This document shows, in pieces, positions 42,424-54,960 of a DNA stretch of 64,000 bases. The DNA is taken from contig OX465118.1 in NCBI GenBank assembly GCA_949987565.1, positions 1,864,538 through 1,928,537 of the forward strand, written 5' to 3'. Position numbers and translations under genes: made by a program. Each line of letters opens with the position of its first letter. Positions within the stretch are counted from its first letter, which is position 1. Under the pieces are notes generated by a model, which saw nothing but the letters and a program-made list of their open reading frames with translations, was not told the DNA's origin and ran no database searches. The DNA comes from Luidia sarsii (Eukaryota; Echinodermata; Asteroidea; Paxillosida; Luidiidae).

Positions 42424-45400
42424 CTACATCAGCCTCTTCCCAGACTGGAGTTCACGGCACCAGGCTGGTTTGGCACACACCTTGACCTCGTCAGTATTGA
42501 TTTTCAAGTTTGATTTCATTAGCGACCTCTGACCTTCGTCTGAGAGATAAGGAAACGGGAAGGGCCAGTGTTCAGGGATTGGTGGTAGTTTCCCTTCCAT
42601 CAGACACGTGTCTGAAGTCACAAGGATGAGAATGAGTCACTCTTATTGCTGCAGACTGTGGCTTAATTCGCTTGATTCTGTGTCACAGTATGGTTCCCGA
42701 AACCTTAACTTACAACTTCATCTTGATTCAACTACCGGTAGTGGGAGACACTACGCAACGCTAAGTGAATTATGTTTACATACAATGTACCCCTTGTAGG
42801 AAAGTACAAGTTGTCCACAAGACAAATTCATAATGAAATTTGATTGAGTACATGTACTATGACAATTTAACTAAGCAAATAAGCAATACATTTGTTTTGG
42901 GCCCATATGTTTGTGCACAAACAAAGTATGAAGAATTGAGTCTCAGGTCACTCAGATTGTTCACGTGCGTTGTATTCGCTGTGCAGAAAGCCTTTTGGGC
43001 TGTGCAGAAAGCCTTTATTGGCTGTGCAGAAAACCTATCCCTAGCTTTAACTTCAACTGGTATAGCCCCCTCCCCTCCCCATTGCGGCCCCCACCCCATG
43101 AATTATTTGTGCACAAACATATGGGCCCATAGCGTTTACACTGTATGTGGTACAGAAGAAAAAAAATTGTGTACTGTACGCCCCTGGCATGTACGTACGT
43201 ACATACTTGTAGGCCAACTTTATACATGTACACACAAATAATTATTTTTAAAAGTGAGCCACATACATACATACATGTACCAATATGTATAAAAGCATTG
43301 TGGTGCACAGGTCAAATACATGTGCATGTACCTTCACACATATTTGCAGGATACTAAAATACTCTGAATTGATTTTTCCCAGAATAACTTAAAGCGAGGG
43401 TACACCATTTGCAAAGTGCCGGACATTGCAAATTGAGAAATCACTTAGTACCAGTACTTACAGGTACATTGTACAGTGTACATGTACATGTACATGTACC
43501 ATACTTATCAGGATGGTTGTCATGGTAAAAAGACATTGCGTGAATTTTTAGTGCTCAAAAATCTGCCATTTATTAGAAAAGACGAAATTTTTTGAATCAC
43601 TCTGAGGAGCAATCGTAGGATTAATGAGTTCCTTTAAAAATACTACCGTCTACGCCTAGAAAAGAATTTATTTTTACATAAAATTTATTTTTGCATTTAT
43701 TTTCGTTTCCACCTTTTTTTGCATCAGGTGGTTGACGGATTGAGCAGAAACTTGTTATTTTATACATGCGTTGATTTTGATAGAGTATGAAAGCGATTCT
43801 TTAACCTTCGCAAATGGTGTAACCCTACTTTTAACTTATTGTGGCAGTGAAAGCTACTTACCAACTGTTTCCAATAGCACACATACTACAAGCGTTCTTA
43901 GCAGCTGCTGCAAGGGAGTAAGTCGACATCAATGGGCGCACCATCTTGGGAAGGCATCTTGTCAGACGGTTATGGGCCAGGCACACACCACACAGCCAAG
44001 TGGCATACATGTACCAGGGAAGACCTCACAAACCTGTGTGCATGTCTGTATAGACAAAGGGAGAACAGGAGAAAGCAAGACAAACATGTAGTTATTTATA
44101 AGCATCATCTGTTGAACTTGAAGAGGAAAAGAGAGAAGAGTTTCTTACGACCGGTTCATCCAAGGATCATGCTGATTTCTTGCATGCTTGCCATCTTAAT
44201 CTGCAACGCCATGCTGATGTACACTACATGCATGGTCCTTCCATTAAATTATTGACTATCTTCAGACTTCAGTGTGGTGTCCTGCATTACTTGCCCACAT
44301 TGGCAATGCATTAACTATGCCATCTGAATTGTAAATGGACGAGGAAATGAAATTGCCCCCAGCCTGTTAATGAATGTTAACACAGACCATCTATAAAGGC
44401 CACAAGTGGACAAATCAAAGTTCCAGAGATGCACTACACACATGTACAATGCACTATAGGTCACCACAGTGTGCCACTGGGTACATACATGTATACTGTA
44501 CAATGTACATGTGTGTACATGTACATGTACGTGTACAGTGTACAGTGTACACTGTACCCTGTACACTGTACATGTTTGCACATGTGCATTTACTACATGT
44601 GTACATGTTAGTACATACCGTACCCGTACTTTGTAGTTCACCTACATGTACAGTACATGTACCTCCATGGTAGAACACACCAGGCCACAGTATTGTTAAT
44701 GTACAAATCACTATGTATACATGTACATGTATGATACAGTACATGTAACTGTAAGCAGTAACTGGATTCAGCTGTGTGCATACCACTCACACATGTGGGA
44801 TGAGGAGCAAGGATGAATCCTTGTACTACAGCATGGCATGCATGGAGGATTGCAGGGGGTGAACTGCAGACTTGGCTGAAACACAATACCACCTGCTCCC
44901 CTGTTATCTTATAATACCCAGCACAAGCACACGCGCTGATGAATAACTTCAAGTTGACAGACTGCTTGAAGAATCCTCCTCAAGACAGATGCTATAATGA
45001 CTAGGCATATATTCAGTAATATAAGGACCTGGGAAACTAACTGCCCGAGAGGAAAAAAATGGTCAGGACCTGTAATTCTATAACTGATACTGTGATAAAG
45101 AAAATAAATCACGGACAAGTTATAGCTATACCAGATGTGGTTGTACATGTGGTCCTTGGTATGCCTAAATACACAGTGTAGGCCTACATCTTGTATACAT
45201 TTAGGCCTATAGTGTAAGGTACACTGTATGTAATGTAATATTGAATTTACAATGTACATCACAGAAGGAAGGAAAGGAATAGTTTTGAATACCTTCCTTA
45301 AATTACAGCGTTTACACTTGTCCAAATACATACATGTTACAATATGTTATTATAATATGTTACAATAATCTTAAAAATCAGTTGGCCTGATGTTTTGATC

Positions 45401-47318
45401 CTAGCAGGACCTTTCTCAAAGGCTCATGTTACAATAATGCAAACATCATACAGATGTGTCACATTATTGATAGTACCATATAAGAACCATGGAGGCCTAC
45501 ATGTACAGTACATGTACACGTGTGTACATGTAGTGTACATGTACATACATACACAATGTACATGTATACATGTACCAACATGATGTTCACATCTGTGGAG
45601 TGACAATCCAGATTCAATTTGTATTACAGTAACATGCAATGATGCAAACATGGTGCAAACTGACTAAATTGAAAAATTGGCAAAGAAAACTTGGACTGGA
45701 CCGGGACTTGTCCCGCTCCAGTCCAAGTTTTCTTTGCCAATTATCTCAATTTGTTCAAAAAGTTCCCAGTCAGTTTTTCCTTTGTTTGTGTGCTAACTAA
45801 AATTACCCCAAAAATTCACTTCTTTATCAAAAGTTAGGAAGGACGGACGTTTCGATCCTACCGGTAGCACTAGCAGGGACTTCCTCAGTCAACTCAAAGG
45901 CAGAAAGAGAAAGGTCCTACTAGGGTCCAAAACGTCTGACCCTCTCATTTTGTTATTACACGATAAGCAAAAAGGATTGGTCAATGATGCAGCTCCATGC
46001 AAATTAACATCACAATGACTGGGCATACTTCTTCAAACTTTTTGTACAATGTAAGTCCAGACACCATAAGATGCATGTAATAAGCACGGCACTCCTGTGT
46101 AAATAGCAACAGTGTACACTACACTGTGCACACTGCCAATCAGTCAACAAATCTCTGCCAATCCTCTAGGCTACAGCAGTATGGTGTATCTGTACAGTGC
46201 AAAATACATGTACATGTACAGTATACAATGTACATTGTACAGTACAGTGTACAACATGTACATGTACATGTACATGTACTGTACAGTACATACACATGTA
46301 CATGTACCTGTACCTGTAGTACATGTACATGTACATGTACATGTACTTACATGTACATGTACAAGTTTACATGTCCATACATGATACACAGTATGTACGT
46401 AGTGTACATGTATACATGTACATGTACAGTTGTCCATGGATGTACATGAACCGCCTACCGGTACCAGCAAAAGTTCAATTCATATTACTCACTTAATAAG
46501 TAGGAAATAGAGATTACAGCATTTGGCCAGATGAAGGACACGTACGTCTACAGTAGACATGCACCTCCATAATTGTGGAAAAAAGCCAAGTGGCACAGAT
46601 AATTCATCAGGTCCACTTACATGGATCTCTTCCTACCTCCATGGTTCCAGGGAGCTCATGCCATGGTTCATGCTACATGTACAAACTGTATAAGGTAACA
46701 GTAATCCTGTACACAGCATTTACATGTACAAGCACATGGCAAATGAATACAACCCTCCCTGCTTATCTGCGGCCTTATATAACAGTGGCCTTCAAGAAAG
46801 CGTGCCTTGTGGCAGTCATACAATTTTATGGCATCTACTAAGCTTTGGCTCTGGCTTGTCTCTGGTTTCGTCTCAGCATGGAGCTATAGCTCCATGAGTG
46901 TTATCCAGAAGTTGATGCTTTGGATTTTTTTTTTCAAAACGCAGTAGAATATGCAGAAATGAAGGCAAAGGCATCAAATGTTCATGCCTTGTACTTTAAA
47001 ATGGATGAAAGAAAGAAAGACAAAGCCGGAGCCTAGAAGCTGGATTTTTGGGAAAGGTCTATGAAGTATTGCACCATGGAGCAACCAAGGTCAAGATATT
47101 CAGTCACACAGTCCATGCATGTCACCTTTAGTCAAGTGACTAGTGCTTGGATGTCCAGTCCTCACTCACCAATGGATGCCATTCCACACAGACCAGAGGA
47201 AGCTTGACAAATGCTGTCCCTGGTCCACTTCTGTATGGCCTCACATGTCAGCACGTTCACAACCGGTAGAATCAAAGCACTACCATACACATTCAAACCC
47301 AAATCGCTGCCATGTGTA
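42424..47318 (-). CDS. Candidate 3' exons of an unrecognised helical-repeat protein
   Basis: Four splice-flanked open stretches: 47170-47318 (acceptor GGCTCTGTGCAG, donor TTG|GTGAGTG), 44791-44875 (acceptor GTGTTTCAG, donor TGT|GTGAGTGG), 43862-43907 (acceptor CTCCCTTGCAG, donor TTG|GTAAGTAG) and terminal 42424-42539 (pyrimidine-rich acceptor TTATCTCTCAG, stop TAG). The last three join in frame without adjustment. The first joins only if the 44.8-kb exon uses the AG five bases further in. The joined peptide (motifs VNVLTCEAIQKW, SGLCGMASI, HACHAVVQGFI, LLRTLVVCVLLETV, DEGQRSLMKS) is hydrophobic-helical, as in HEAT repeats. No family recognised. Individual exons could be chance among many GT/AG sites. 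Confidence 0.35.
45365..45425 (-). repeat. GAAACGTC repeat module, diverged
   Basis: GTTGGCCTGATGTTTTGATC then CTAGCAGGACCTTTCTCAAA. The GAAACGTC box is altered to CAAAACATC. Confidence 0.65.
45660..45930. mobile_element. Inverted SINE tails plus two module copies
   Basis: ATTGGCAAAGAAAACTTGGA and its complement TCCAAGTTTTCTTTGCCAAT face each other around a GGGACTTGTCCC centre (45673-45742); these are tRNA-SINE tail/head ends. They are followed by diverged GAAACGTC modules at about 45845-45900 and 45905-45940. Confidence 0.6.
46455..47140. other. Intergenic or intronic, nothing recognised
   Basis: No supportable gene or repeat. It would be intronic or between genes depending on the candidate gene at 42-47 kb. 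Confidence 0.3.
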
Positions 47319-47764
47319 CTGCACAGAGCCAGTGTGCTCCACAAACATGATCTGTTAAGACTCCTACTAGGCTCTTCAATGACCCCATTCAATGGTCCTA
47401 GACAGGCACTTGGGGCAGTGACTGCATGGAAAACAGAAATCACCAGGCACCCATGTGGTTGTTAATGTACAGTAGCATTAACAATGACATATACACACTG
47501 TACCTATACTACAATGTAGATTGTGCATATGTGCATCATGCAGGATTGCAGTAATTTAGACAAACCTTGTGATTATCGTGCCAGACACCATGGAACTTTT
47601 AGTATAGCTCCAAATGGAGAGCACCGCTTGTTCGTTAATTAACCTTGACCTGCTATTTGCTAAGTGACCAGGTAAAAAAAAATAGCCAGTTGTCACATAA
47701 ACCTTGCATGACATAATATTATTATGCGTGCAATATGCATGTACATAGATACATACATGTAAAC

Positions 47765-48076
47765 TAAAGGGGCTTTCACACTAGACAAAAACCCCGGGAA
47801 TTTCTCGAAAATTACCCGGGAATTTCAGGGGCCAAAGAAATCCTCGGGGATAAGCTTTTCCCCGGGGATTTTTTATCCCTTCTCCGGGGGTAGGGTAAAA
47901 GGAGAAAACCCGGGGTTTTACAATTTCCATGGGAGAAATAGGGTCCCCTGGGGTTTCCAAATGGGTGCAGTGTGAATGATGGGGGGGGGTGTTGGTGGGG
48001 TAAAAAATCCCAAAAAAATCCCCAGGGATCTAATACACGGGGATTCGCCCTGCAGTGTGAAAAGGGCTTTTAAAGT
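47765..48076. mobile_element. MITE with CACACT..AGTGTG inverted ends
   Basis: AAAGGGGCTTTCACACT at the left and AGTGTGAAAAGGGCTTTT at the right are inverted repeats. The core is rich in CCCCGGGGATTT-type palindromes. TAAA occurs at both borders and may be the target duplication. No protein. Confidence 0.65.
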
Positions 48077-48470
48077 GAATCTAGGACAGCAGGCCACTGC
48101 AACAAAGGCTGGTCAGTTGTCATGCTGTAGTCTGTAGAGTGTAGTTGCAAGCAGTAATTTATGGTGGTGTGAGGATGAGGACAGATTGCGTGAATGCATC
48201 AGTGGTTTGGCAGCGTATAATTACATCTGCCTTTTATCTACGGTAGCCAACCTGAGTGAGACCCGGTGCCACTGCCCTGTACATGAATCACATGGAGGCC
48301 CCAGTGCAGTCATTTCCTGGCCAGGCCGGCAATCACAACAAATGTATGCAGACTGGTTTGGCAAGACGGCTGACAGACTATATTGATTTCACGCTGTCTA
48401 ACAGTCTATGTTTGCACGAAGGGGAAGATCTACATACATGTAGAGCATACAGCTCAAACAGGAACAGACA

Positions 48471-48680
48471 TCATCTCTGAAATAATAATATTAAACTTCC
48501 TTTTTTTCTCCTTTCGTCTGACTTTGCATGTCTAATACAGCCATGCCGTAAAAACAAATTGATGTACACTTCTAACTCTAAGGCTTTAAATCATCTCTGA
48601 AATAATAATAACTTCCTTTTGTCTCCTTTCGTCTGACTTTACACGTATAGTACAGCGCATGCCGTAAATTAAATTGATAG
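48471..48680. repeat. Direct duplication of about 90 bp, spacing about 119 bp
   Basis: CATCTCTGAAATAATAATA, then CTCCTTTCGTCTGACTTT and CATGCCGTAAA, occurs at about 48471-48562 and again at about 48591-48680. Confidence 0.75.
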
Positions 48681-48734
48681 GCTTGGTATAAATTCTTCTC
48701 AATCTCAAAACCAATGAAGCAATACATGTACATG

Positions 48735-48875
48735 ATACAAAAATGTTGCACACTGGTTAGTTGATTGAGAAGACCAAAATCCAAATCTCAAAAATGTCTG
48801 TTTCGATCCTAGCACGACCTTTCTCAAAGGCTACATTGTATACATTGAGAAAGGTTGTGCTGGAATCGAAAAATC
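48735..48875. repeat. Inverted copy pair of the GAAACGTC repeat module, diverged
   Basis: Left copy has GATACAAAAATGTTGCA and GTTTCGATCCTAGCACGACC. Right copy has GAGAAAGGTTGTGCTGGAAT then CGAAAAATC. Both hairpins carry compensating changes (GGTCGTGCTAGGATC; GGTTGTGCTGGAATC). Confidence 0.6.
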
Positions 48876-48879
48876 AGAT

Positions 48880-49525
48880 CAAAATAAAAAATTAAATGAA
48901 CAAAAATCACGATGAGTACATCCTGCAATTCAGGATTGTACATACCGTGATACCGGTACATGAACATGTACTGTACATGTACCACTAGTATTGCAAGTTA
49001 ATTTAATGAACATTACAAAATTACTAAAATTACAAACAATACAATATACATGTAATGCACAGCAGGTATTACTCACTGACCATAACTGTACATATATTGG
49101 CTAATACATTTACAGTGCTCCATGTTATTGTGGAACATGTATTTCTACATTAATTACAATATCTACAAGCAGTACCACTGTACAGTATTTCCCTAGCCAT
49201 GCAGTGCACTTTACAATTGAACAGTTTTGACTTTTGATTTACTGACTGGAAATGAGAAGTACATGTACCATCAGGAAATAAACTCAACTGACCCCCAAAT
49301 CCTCTTAGAACAATTGGTGTCACAATAAGTACAATGGCCCTATTTGCTCAATATGCAAATTTGCATGTACATATGTAGACTAATTGTAGACTATTATAGA
49401 CAACATGCATGCATACATACATGTACATGTAGACTATTTTTTGGAAAAGGTTTTAAGTAAAAATGTATTGCAATATTCCTGTGCATTGCAATATTACTTA
49501 TTTTCACATATAGTATGTACCATAC
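48880..49525. other. Intergenic or intronic, nothing recognised
   Basis: AT-rich with scattered GTACAT words. Confidence 0.35.
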
Positions 49526-49529
49526 AACA

Positions 49530-49907
49530 AAATAGGCCCATTTTCACTGTCCCAAATGAACACGATTATTTGGATCGCGAGTTGAATCAATGATTCAAAC
49601 TCCACTTTGCTTTTTTGTGTGGACCCAGGAAACGCGATTATTGGTGGAATTTGAATCGCAATGCAGACTCCACTATTAGTGAGACTTTTCCAAATAATCT
49701 TTTATTTTTGCGATATGATCCCACAATGCAGTGCTTGTTATACGTCTCCCTGCATGGGCCACCCTCAAAGACACACCCACCATTTGAACTGCTAACCACA
49801 ATCATCTCGTGATTTTTTGGCCTGTGTGAATGCCAGCAAAAAAAACCCCGATTTGTGAATCAAGATTCAAATCGCGAATACTTCAAAGGCATTGGAAACG
49901 GCCCTAG
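49530..49907. mobile_element. MITE, GGCCC..GGGCC ends with GATTCAAA arms
   Basis: Left TAGGCCCATTTTCACTG and right CATTGGAAACGGCCCTA are inverted ends. Internal arms carry AACACGATTATTTGGATCGC and AGATTCAAATCGCGAATAC. TA at both borders may be the target site. Same family as 52286-52970. Confidence 0.6.
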
Positions 49908-49909
49908 TG

Positions 49910-50640
49910 TTACATGTAGTTTCACATTTTTTTCAAGCATGGCTGAAAATTTCACCAAGTAAACAAGTCTGAGCTTGAAAAGAAGTCTACCGAGGACAGT
50001 ATGGGTTACTTTATGAATCACTTGATTCATTGACACATGAAGCACTTTTAACCATTTCCCACCCAACACTGTCCAAGCAAATACCACTGTATCATGTTAC
50101 ACTTCTTAAAGCATTTTTCCCCCCAGCGCTTTGTGGGAAATTTCCCAGTCAATTCAGCCTGCATTATTATTGAAAGTCCAGACAGGGCTGTCATGTCAGT
50201 ACAGTCAGTTGCCCGGGAGATGTTGTTACTGGCCCCATTTTAGGATGGTTATAACAGACATCTGAGGGCTGGGACTTGTCAACAGTCTTCGCCTGCAATC
50301 GGTGTTAAGTCCACAGCTGACCGGTCAAAACATCAGGGCGTTTCTGGATTCTGTTACAAAACCTAAGTACAGTCTTAAGTGAGGCTGGAAAAGATACAGT
50401 AGAGATTCTTTCCCCCATGGAGAATTTGATCTGTTATATTGGTGTTATTCGGATTTTGGAGAAAAGAAGAAAACCAACCACTTGCTGAACTGTTTGCACT
50501 TTATCCATGACAGCTGAGTTCAATGGGCATTGTGCCATGTTTTTCCATGTTTTACAAATTGTGAATGAATACAATGAGATCAATTTACAAGTTTGAAATA
50601 CAATCAGGAATCATGTGTCACAAGAAAAGATACTGGACAA
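49910..50640. other. Intergenic or intronic, nothing recognised
   Basis: No supportable gene. A minus-strand stretch near 50190-50290 is open and AG/GT-flanked, but two frames are equally open, so it is not called. Confidence 0.3.
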
Positions 50641-50649
50641 TTGGTTTAA

Positions 50650-51377
50650 AGCCCAAATTGCCCTATACAACATTGGGAAGATCGGAAAACATCACATATA
50701 CAGTGTCCACAGATGTCCTTCTAATTTACACAGTTTGTAGATGGTCATGATATAATCCTCATGTTGAAATCTTAAGGTCTGGGATGCTGTATTTCTTGAG
50801 AAATCTTCACTCAAACATCGACAAATAGCTTATTACTCGTGAGTAATAAACTTATTTAACACTGCAGACCGGTGAGTAAACCGTGACTTGTTTTGCCTTC
50901 TTCTACTTTCTTAGAATACCATTTGAGCTAAAGCCTTTGTTGTATTTCTTGTTTGGAATGTTTTTGGTTTATATAACCATACATGTACATTGTACATGTA
51001 CACACACACATGTACATGTACCTCCATGGAAAGGCCCTACATACAGTGTAACAATGGTGAAGGTCAAAAGATTGCCACTGTTTGTGTGTTAAACCATTAA
51101 ACATCCCAAAAAACAATCCTGCAAAGGTTTAAGGTTAAATGGTGATCTGAGAAAGTAGAAAAAGGAAAAAAACTGTCACGGTTTTTGCACCATTCTGTAG
51201 TGTAAGAAATACCGGTACTTGCGAGCAAACGATGTTTGAGTGAAGATTTCTAGGGAAGTACATGTACGTAAGATTTCAACATGAGGATTCTATCATGACC
51301 ATCTACAAACTATGTAAATTAGAAGGAAATCTGTGGACATCGATGTTTTCCAATCTTCCCAATGTTGTATTGGGCCT
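50650..51377. mobile_element. TTAA-flanked foldback element, complete
   Basis: TTAA at 50646-50649 and 51378-51381. Arms of about 200 bp are inverted: ACAACATTGGGAAGATCGGA, TCTAATTTACACAGTTTGTA, GATGGTCATGATATAATCCT, CATGTTGAAATCTTA and AAATCTTCACTCAAACATCG on the left, and their complements on the right. No transposase in the centre. Confidence 0.75.
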
Positions 51378-51384
51378 TTAACAC

Positions 51385-52280
51385 AGAAACTGTGGCAATC
51401 TTACATGTACCTTTACCAATGTTGTATTTCAGGGCCTCAAATTAAACCCAAGCATTGATAACATGTACATGTGTACATGTGTACCGTACCCCACGTGTAC
51501 ACATGTACAACATGTACATGTATAGTATGTCAGCTTGATTCAAACTGTGCATGTCAGCAGTTTCCTGTTGGGACATCATGATCAAGGGTTCAATATTGGT
51601 GTCTGACCTACTTGACAAAAAGAGGTTGGCATGTACACTGTACACATGTTCATGAGAGTACCTTAGTAACTCAGTCTGCAACTCTGCATCTAGGCTACTC
51701 TAGGACTAATTGGTACAAAACTGTAATTGCTACAGTATTCATGTACTTAGTAGATGTAGAATAAAGGGTTACATTTCTAAATTTTACAGGTCTGAATGAA
51801 TGTATTCTGGAGCCCATGGTGGTGGTGGCATGGTTTAGTGGACGATATAATAGATCCATGACAGTTTGTGTACACGTGTTCTTAGATTTAACCTAATAAC
51901 CTACATGTAGTTTGTATCGAGTATAGTTGTACCAATGGTACATTGTAGCATTCTGAGCATTGTGATTATGGCATAGTTGGAGGTCCCTGGTGAGGTCTGG
52001 CTCCTGACACCAGTCTCATTCTCAAGACTACATGATGTGCCTGTAGTCTCCTGAGACCAGACCATTGACATAGACCCTTTTCCAAACCCCGGCTTAGGCT
52101 CAGGCTCTGGCATTGTTTCTGGTTCCATTTTAAACTTTAAAGTACATGTACATGTACAAGGCATGAACATGTGGGGCAGACTCTGGCTTGGTTTTCTAAT
52201 GTGTTACACTGCGTTTTTAACAGAAATCCAAAGTTCAACCCAACAAAGAACTCCAACGTGTGTTTTCAGCTTTTGGATAA
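51385..52280. other. Intergenic or intronic, nothing recognised
   Basis: Scattered GTACAT words; no supportable gene. Confidence 0.35.
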
Positions 52281-52285
52281 CAGAA

Positions 52286-52970
52286 GGGCCGTTTCCAATG
52301 CCCAAATAAACACGATTTGAATCTCAATTCAAAAACCAGGGTGTTTTGGCTCGCATTCACACAGGCCAAAAATTTGCAAGCCGATTGTGGACAAATGGTG
52401 GGTCTGTCCATGAGGGTGGCCCATGAAGGGAGACATGTACAAACAAGCGCAGCACTTCCAGTCAATCAGTGCGATTCAGTCTTGCTTTCCCACACATCGT
52501 GTCACAAATCAACGCGATTATTTGGAAAAGTCTCACTAATACTCACGTTTATTGTGTCCACACTCCACACACACACATTCTTACACGTTCTGGTGCACAT
52601 ACAATACTAAAAAAACATTCCCAGAAAAGCTGAATTTAAATTGCTCCCTTTCGAACCAGAATCACTTTTCTCGGCTGAAATTTCTAGCGAATGTCCCTTA
52701 TATAAAATACTTCTATAAGATGTCTCTGCCACAAATAAATATACATGTACCTCAGAAATTCCTCTTTTTTGAGTTAATTCCAAATAAACAGTTTCGTGAA
52801 AACCTTATGGGGTACCAAAAAAGTATCCCACAAGGAGCGGTCCCATTGTTCTGAGTACCCATCCATTGTTCTGGTACCCCACAACCCATCGTATGTAAGC
52901 CCAAAAAGTGGCGTTTGAATCCCGATTCAAATTGCGATCCAAATAATCGTGTTTATTTGAGACGGCCCTA
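52286..52970. mobile_element. MITE, GGGCCGTTTCCAATGCC family
   Basis: AGGGCCGTTTCCAATGCCCA and ATAAACACGATTTGAATC at the left, with AAATAATCGTGTTTATTTGA and GACGGCCCTA at the right. An internal insert (about 52600-52850) is AT-rich. No protein. Confidence 0.6.
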
Positions 52971-53570
52971 GACTTGACGGAGACCGAGCCGAAGCCTAAG
53001 CCGGGTTTTAGAAAAAGGACAAGGTCTCAAAATAAATAGGTCACAGTCTCAACTCAGTCTTTCAACATGGATCTCAAATGTTACCCAGACAAGACTTTGC
53101 CAACACTCACCACCCCCCCCCCTCGGAATTTTTTTATGTTTTTAACAAGATTAATGTAATATTGCGGAACGCTTACTTTGCCAGATTTCTCCCACGCAGT
53201 GTCAGCATTTAGCAGGCAATAAATAACCCACAGTGAATGTCAAAACATTCTGGCATGGGATGTAATGTACATAACACATACATTGTACTAGTGTATGTAT
53301 ACGTGTACATTAAAGTACGTGTACACATGTGTGAGGCACAGGCTCGCACAGCATCTAGTGTCGTGAAGCACCCTGTACATAGCAACCAACATTGAAGTTT
53401 ATCAAACTGTTCTCAAATAACCAATAGATATGATTGGGCCAAATACATGTAGTTCTGCTTCCTGTTACCTGATCGACCCTATTTCTAGCCTGCGACCCTA
53501 ACATTTTTATCAGGAAACAGTGATGATAAAAATTTGATGTGTAATTTGATCGTTTTATTATTACCCTTAA

Positions 53571-54130
53571 AGGGGAATGCAACCCAAGGAATTAAGTTTG
53601 CTTATCTGATTGGGTGTTAAAAACAACCTACAATTATCTATGAGACACTCACGTACGATTTTCATAAAAGGAGAAAATTCATGGAAGTGTACATGTAGGT
53701 TGAATGTGCTTTCCCGTGCGTAGCCATCTTTTCGAAGGTGCCGCCGCTGTTTGCTGGGGGTGTGATGTCACGACGGAATGACGGCATCCCATAGAGCAAA
53801 GCATCATGGGTATAGATGACAAACTATGCAGTCTTCACCGAGAAGGATCTCACATGCACGTGCATGGGAGAATAAGTAAACATTCACACAGGGATCTCGA
53901 CACTCATAGTCATACACGGCAGTTATCCGTCCTCACGTCACATTCCCGCAATCAGCGGCGGCTTTTTCGAAAAGATGGCTAGATGTACAGGAACGCAAAT
54001 TCGACCTACAATTCCACAAATTTTCTCTCTATTATGAGAATCGTACGTGAGTGACTCATAGGTAAAAATTTGTTGGTTGTTTTGAACACCCAATTAGAAG
54101 CTAACTTTATTTCTTGGGTTGCATTCCCCT
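53571..54130. mobile_element. TTAA-flanked foldback element, complete
   Basis: TTAA at 53567-53570 and 54131-54134. The ends are AGGGGAATGCAACCCA and TGGGTTGCATTCCCCT. Arms of about 190 bp are inverted and share GTGTTAAAAACAACC, CACTCACGTACGATT and GCCATCTTTTCGAA. Same family as 8107-8365 and 11963-12950. Confidence 0.8.
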
Positions 54131-54409
54131 TTAAGGCTTGACCAGATGCAGATGATTGCTCCAAAAAAAAAATGTAATCAGAACTATTTTGGGGGAGGCT
54201 TGATAAAATAAAGAAAAAGTGAAGCAGTGAAGTTAAATTGTTGAAATGATTACATGGCAAGAATACATTCTTTGATGAATTCAGGATTTTTAGGTTATGC
54301 GTGGGCTTTCTGTAGGACAATAGATTGGCGTACAATGAAAGTTCCTTTTGAAAGCAGCCAAGCATAATCAAGGCTAAGGCCAGTAGACTCCGGCAGTACT
54401 ACATGTAGG

Positions 54410-54960
54410 TAAGTAGCCCGAGTAACTTGGACCCTTACAATCGCTCTTTTTTAATTTTGAGGCAGTTGGGCGATAGTATTACTACTATTAGTATTACTAT
54501 TACCATGGAGGAATCCTCCATGCTATTACTATTACTTATTAGTACTAGTACTAGTAAGTACTAGTAATACTAATAGTATCTAGTACTAGTAGGGTCCAAG
54601 AAATCCTGCTGGGAAACCTGATAAACTAATTATGTGTTCGACTCCATGACTACCCCCGACCAAACCCCCCAGATTTTATCCCGAAAACACCCGTGAAACC
54701 GTCCCACGCAAGGAAGGACATGCTCCGAGTAACTTGGACCCGACAAGTCACCCTTTTTTTATCGAATTTTGAAATTTTGAGGTTCAGGTGACTAGTCACC
54801 CAAACTAGTGACCAGGTGACAAGTCACCCGAACCTCAGAATTTCAAAATTCGATAAAAAAAAGGGTGACTTGTCGGGTCCAAGTTCCTTGGACTAGTACT
54901 GTAGTCCGAGTAACTTTGACCCGACCCGACTCGGGTCCAAGTTACTCGGACTAAGCTTAC
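54410..54960. mobile_element. Nested foldback of the GTCCGAGTAACTTGGACCC family
   Basis: The outer arms TCCGAGTAACTTGGACCCGA, CAAGTCACCCTTTTTTTATC and GAATTTTGAAATTTTGAGGTT (54727-54787) pair with 54830-54895. A second smaller palindrome, AGTCCGAGTAACTTTGACCC / GGGTCCAAGTTACTCGGACT, lies at 54903-54954. A solo end is at 54415-54470. Confidence 0.7.

Larger units (their letters stand above)
40500..46450. repeat. Region rich in self-complementary GTACAT microsatellites
   Basis: Runs of (GTACAT)n, for example 41161-41220, 41585-41640, 43465-43500, 44500-44570, 45505-45570, 46200-46380, and hundreds of isolated TACATGTA words. The hexamer is its own reverse complement, so both strands read the same. 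Many repetitive frames (HVHVH, TCTCTC, MYMYM) through it are by-products. Confidence 0.8.

Noticed and set aside
43932..44255. 107-codon plus frame ending in a hydrophobic segment
   Set aside because: No known domain, overlaps the candidate minus-strand intron, and the hydrophobic stretch alone is weak evidence.
41453..46470. Many frames rich in HVHVH, MYMYM or TCTCT
   Set aside because: Translations of (GTACAT)n in either direction.
46618..46680. Additional minus exon with donor CCAT|GTAAGTGG
   Set aside because: Its frame could not be joined to either neighbour candidate exon without a stop.
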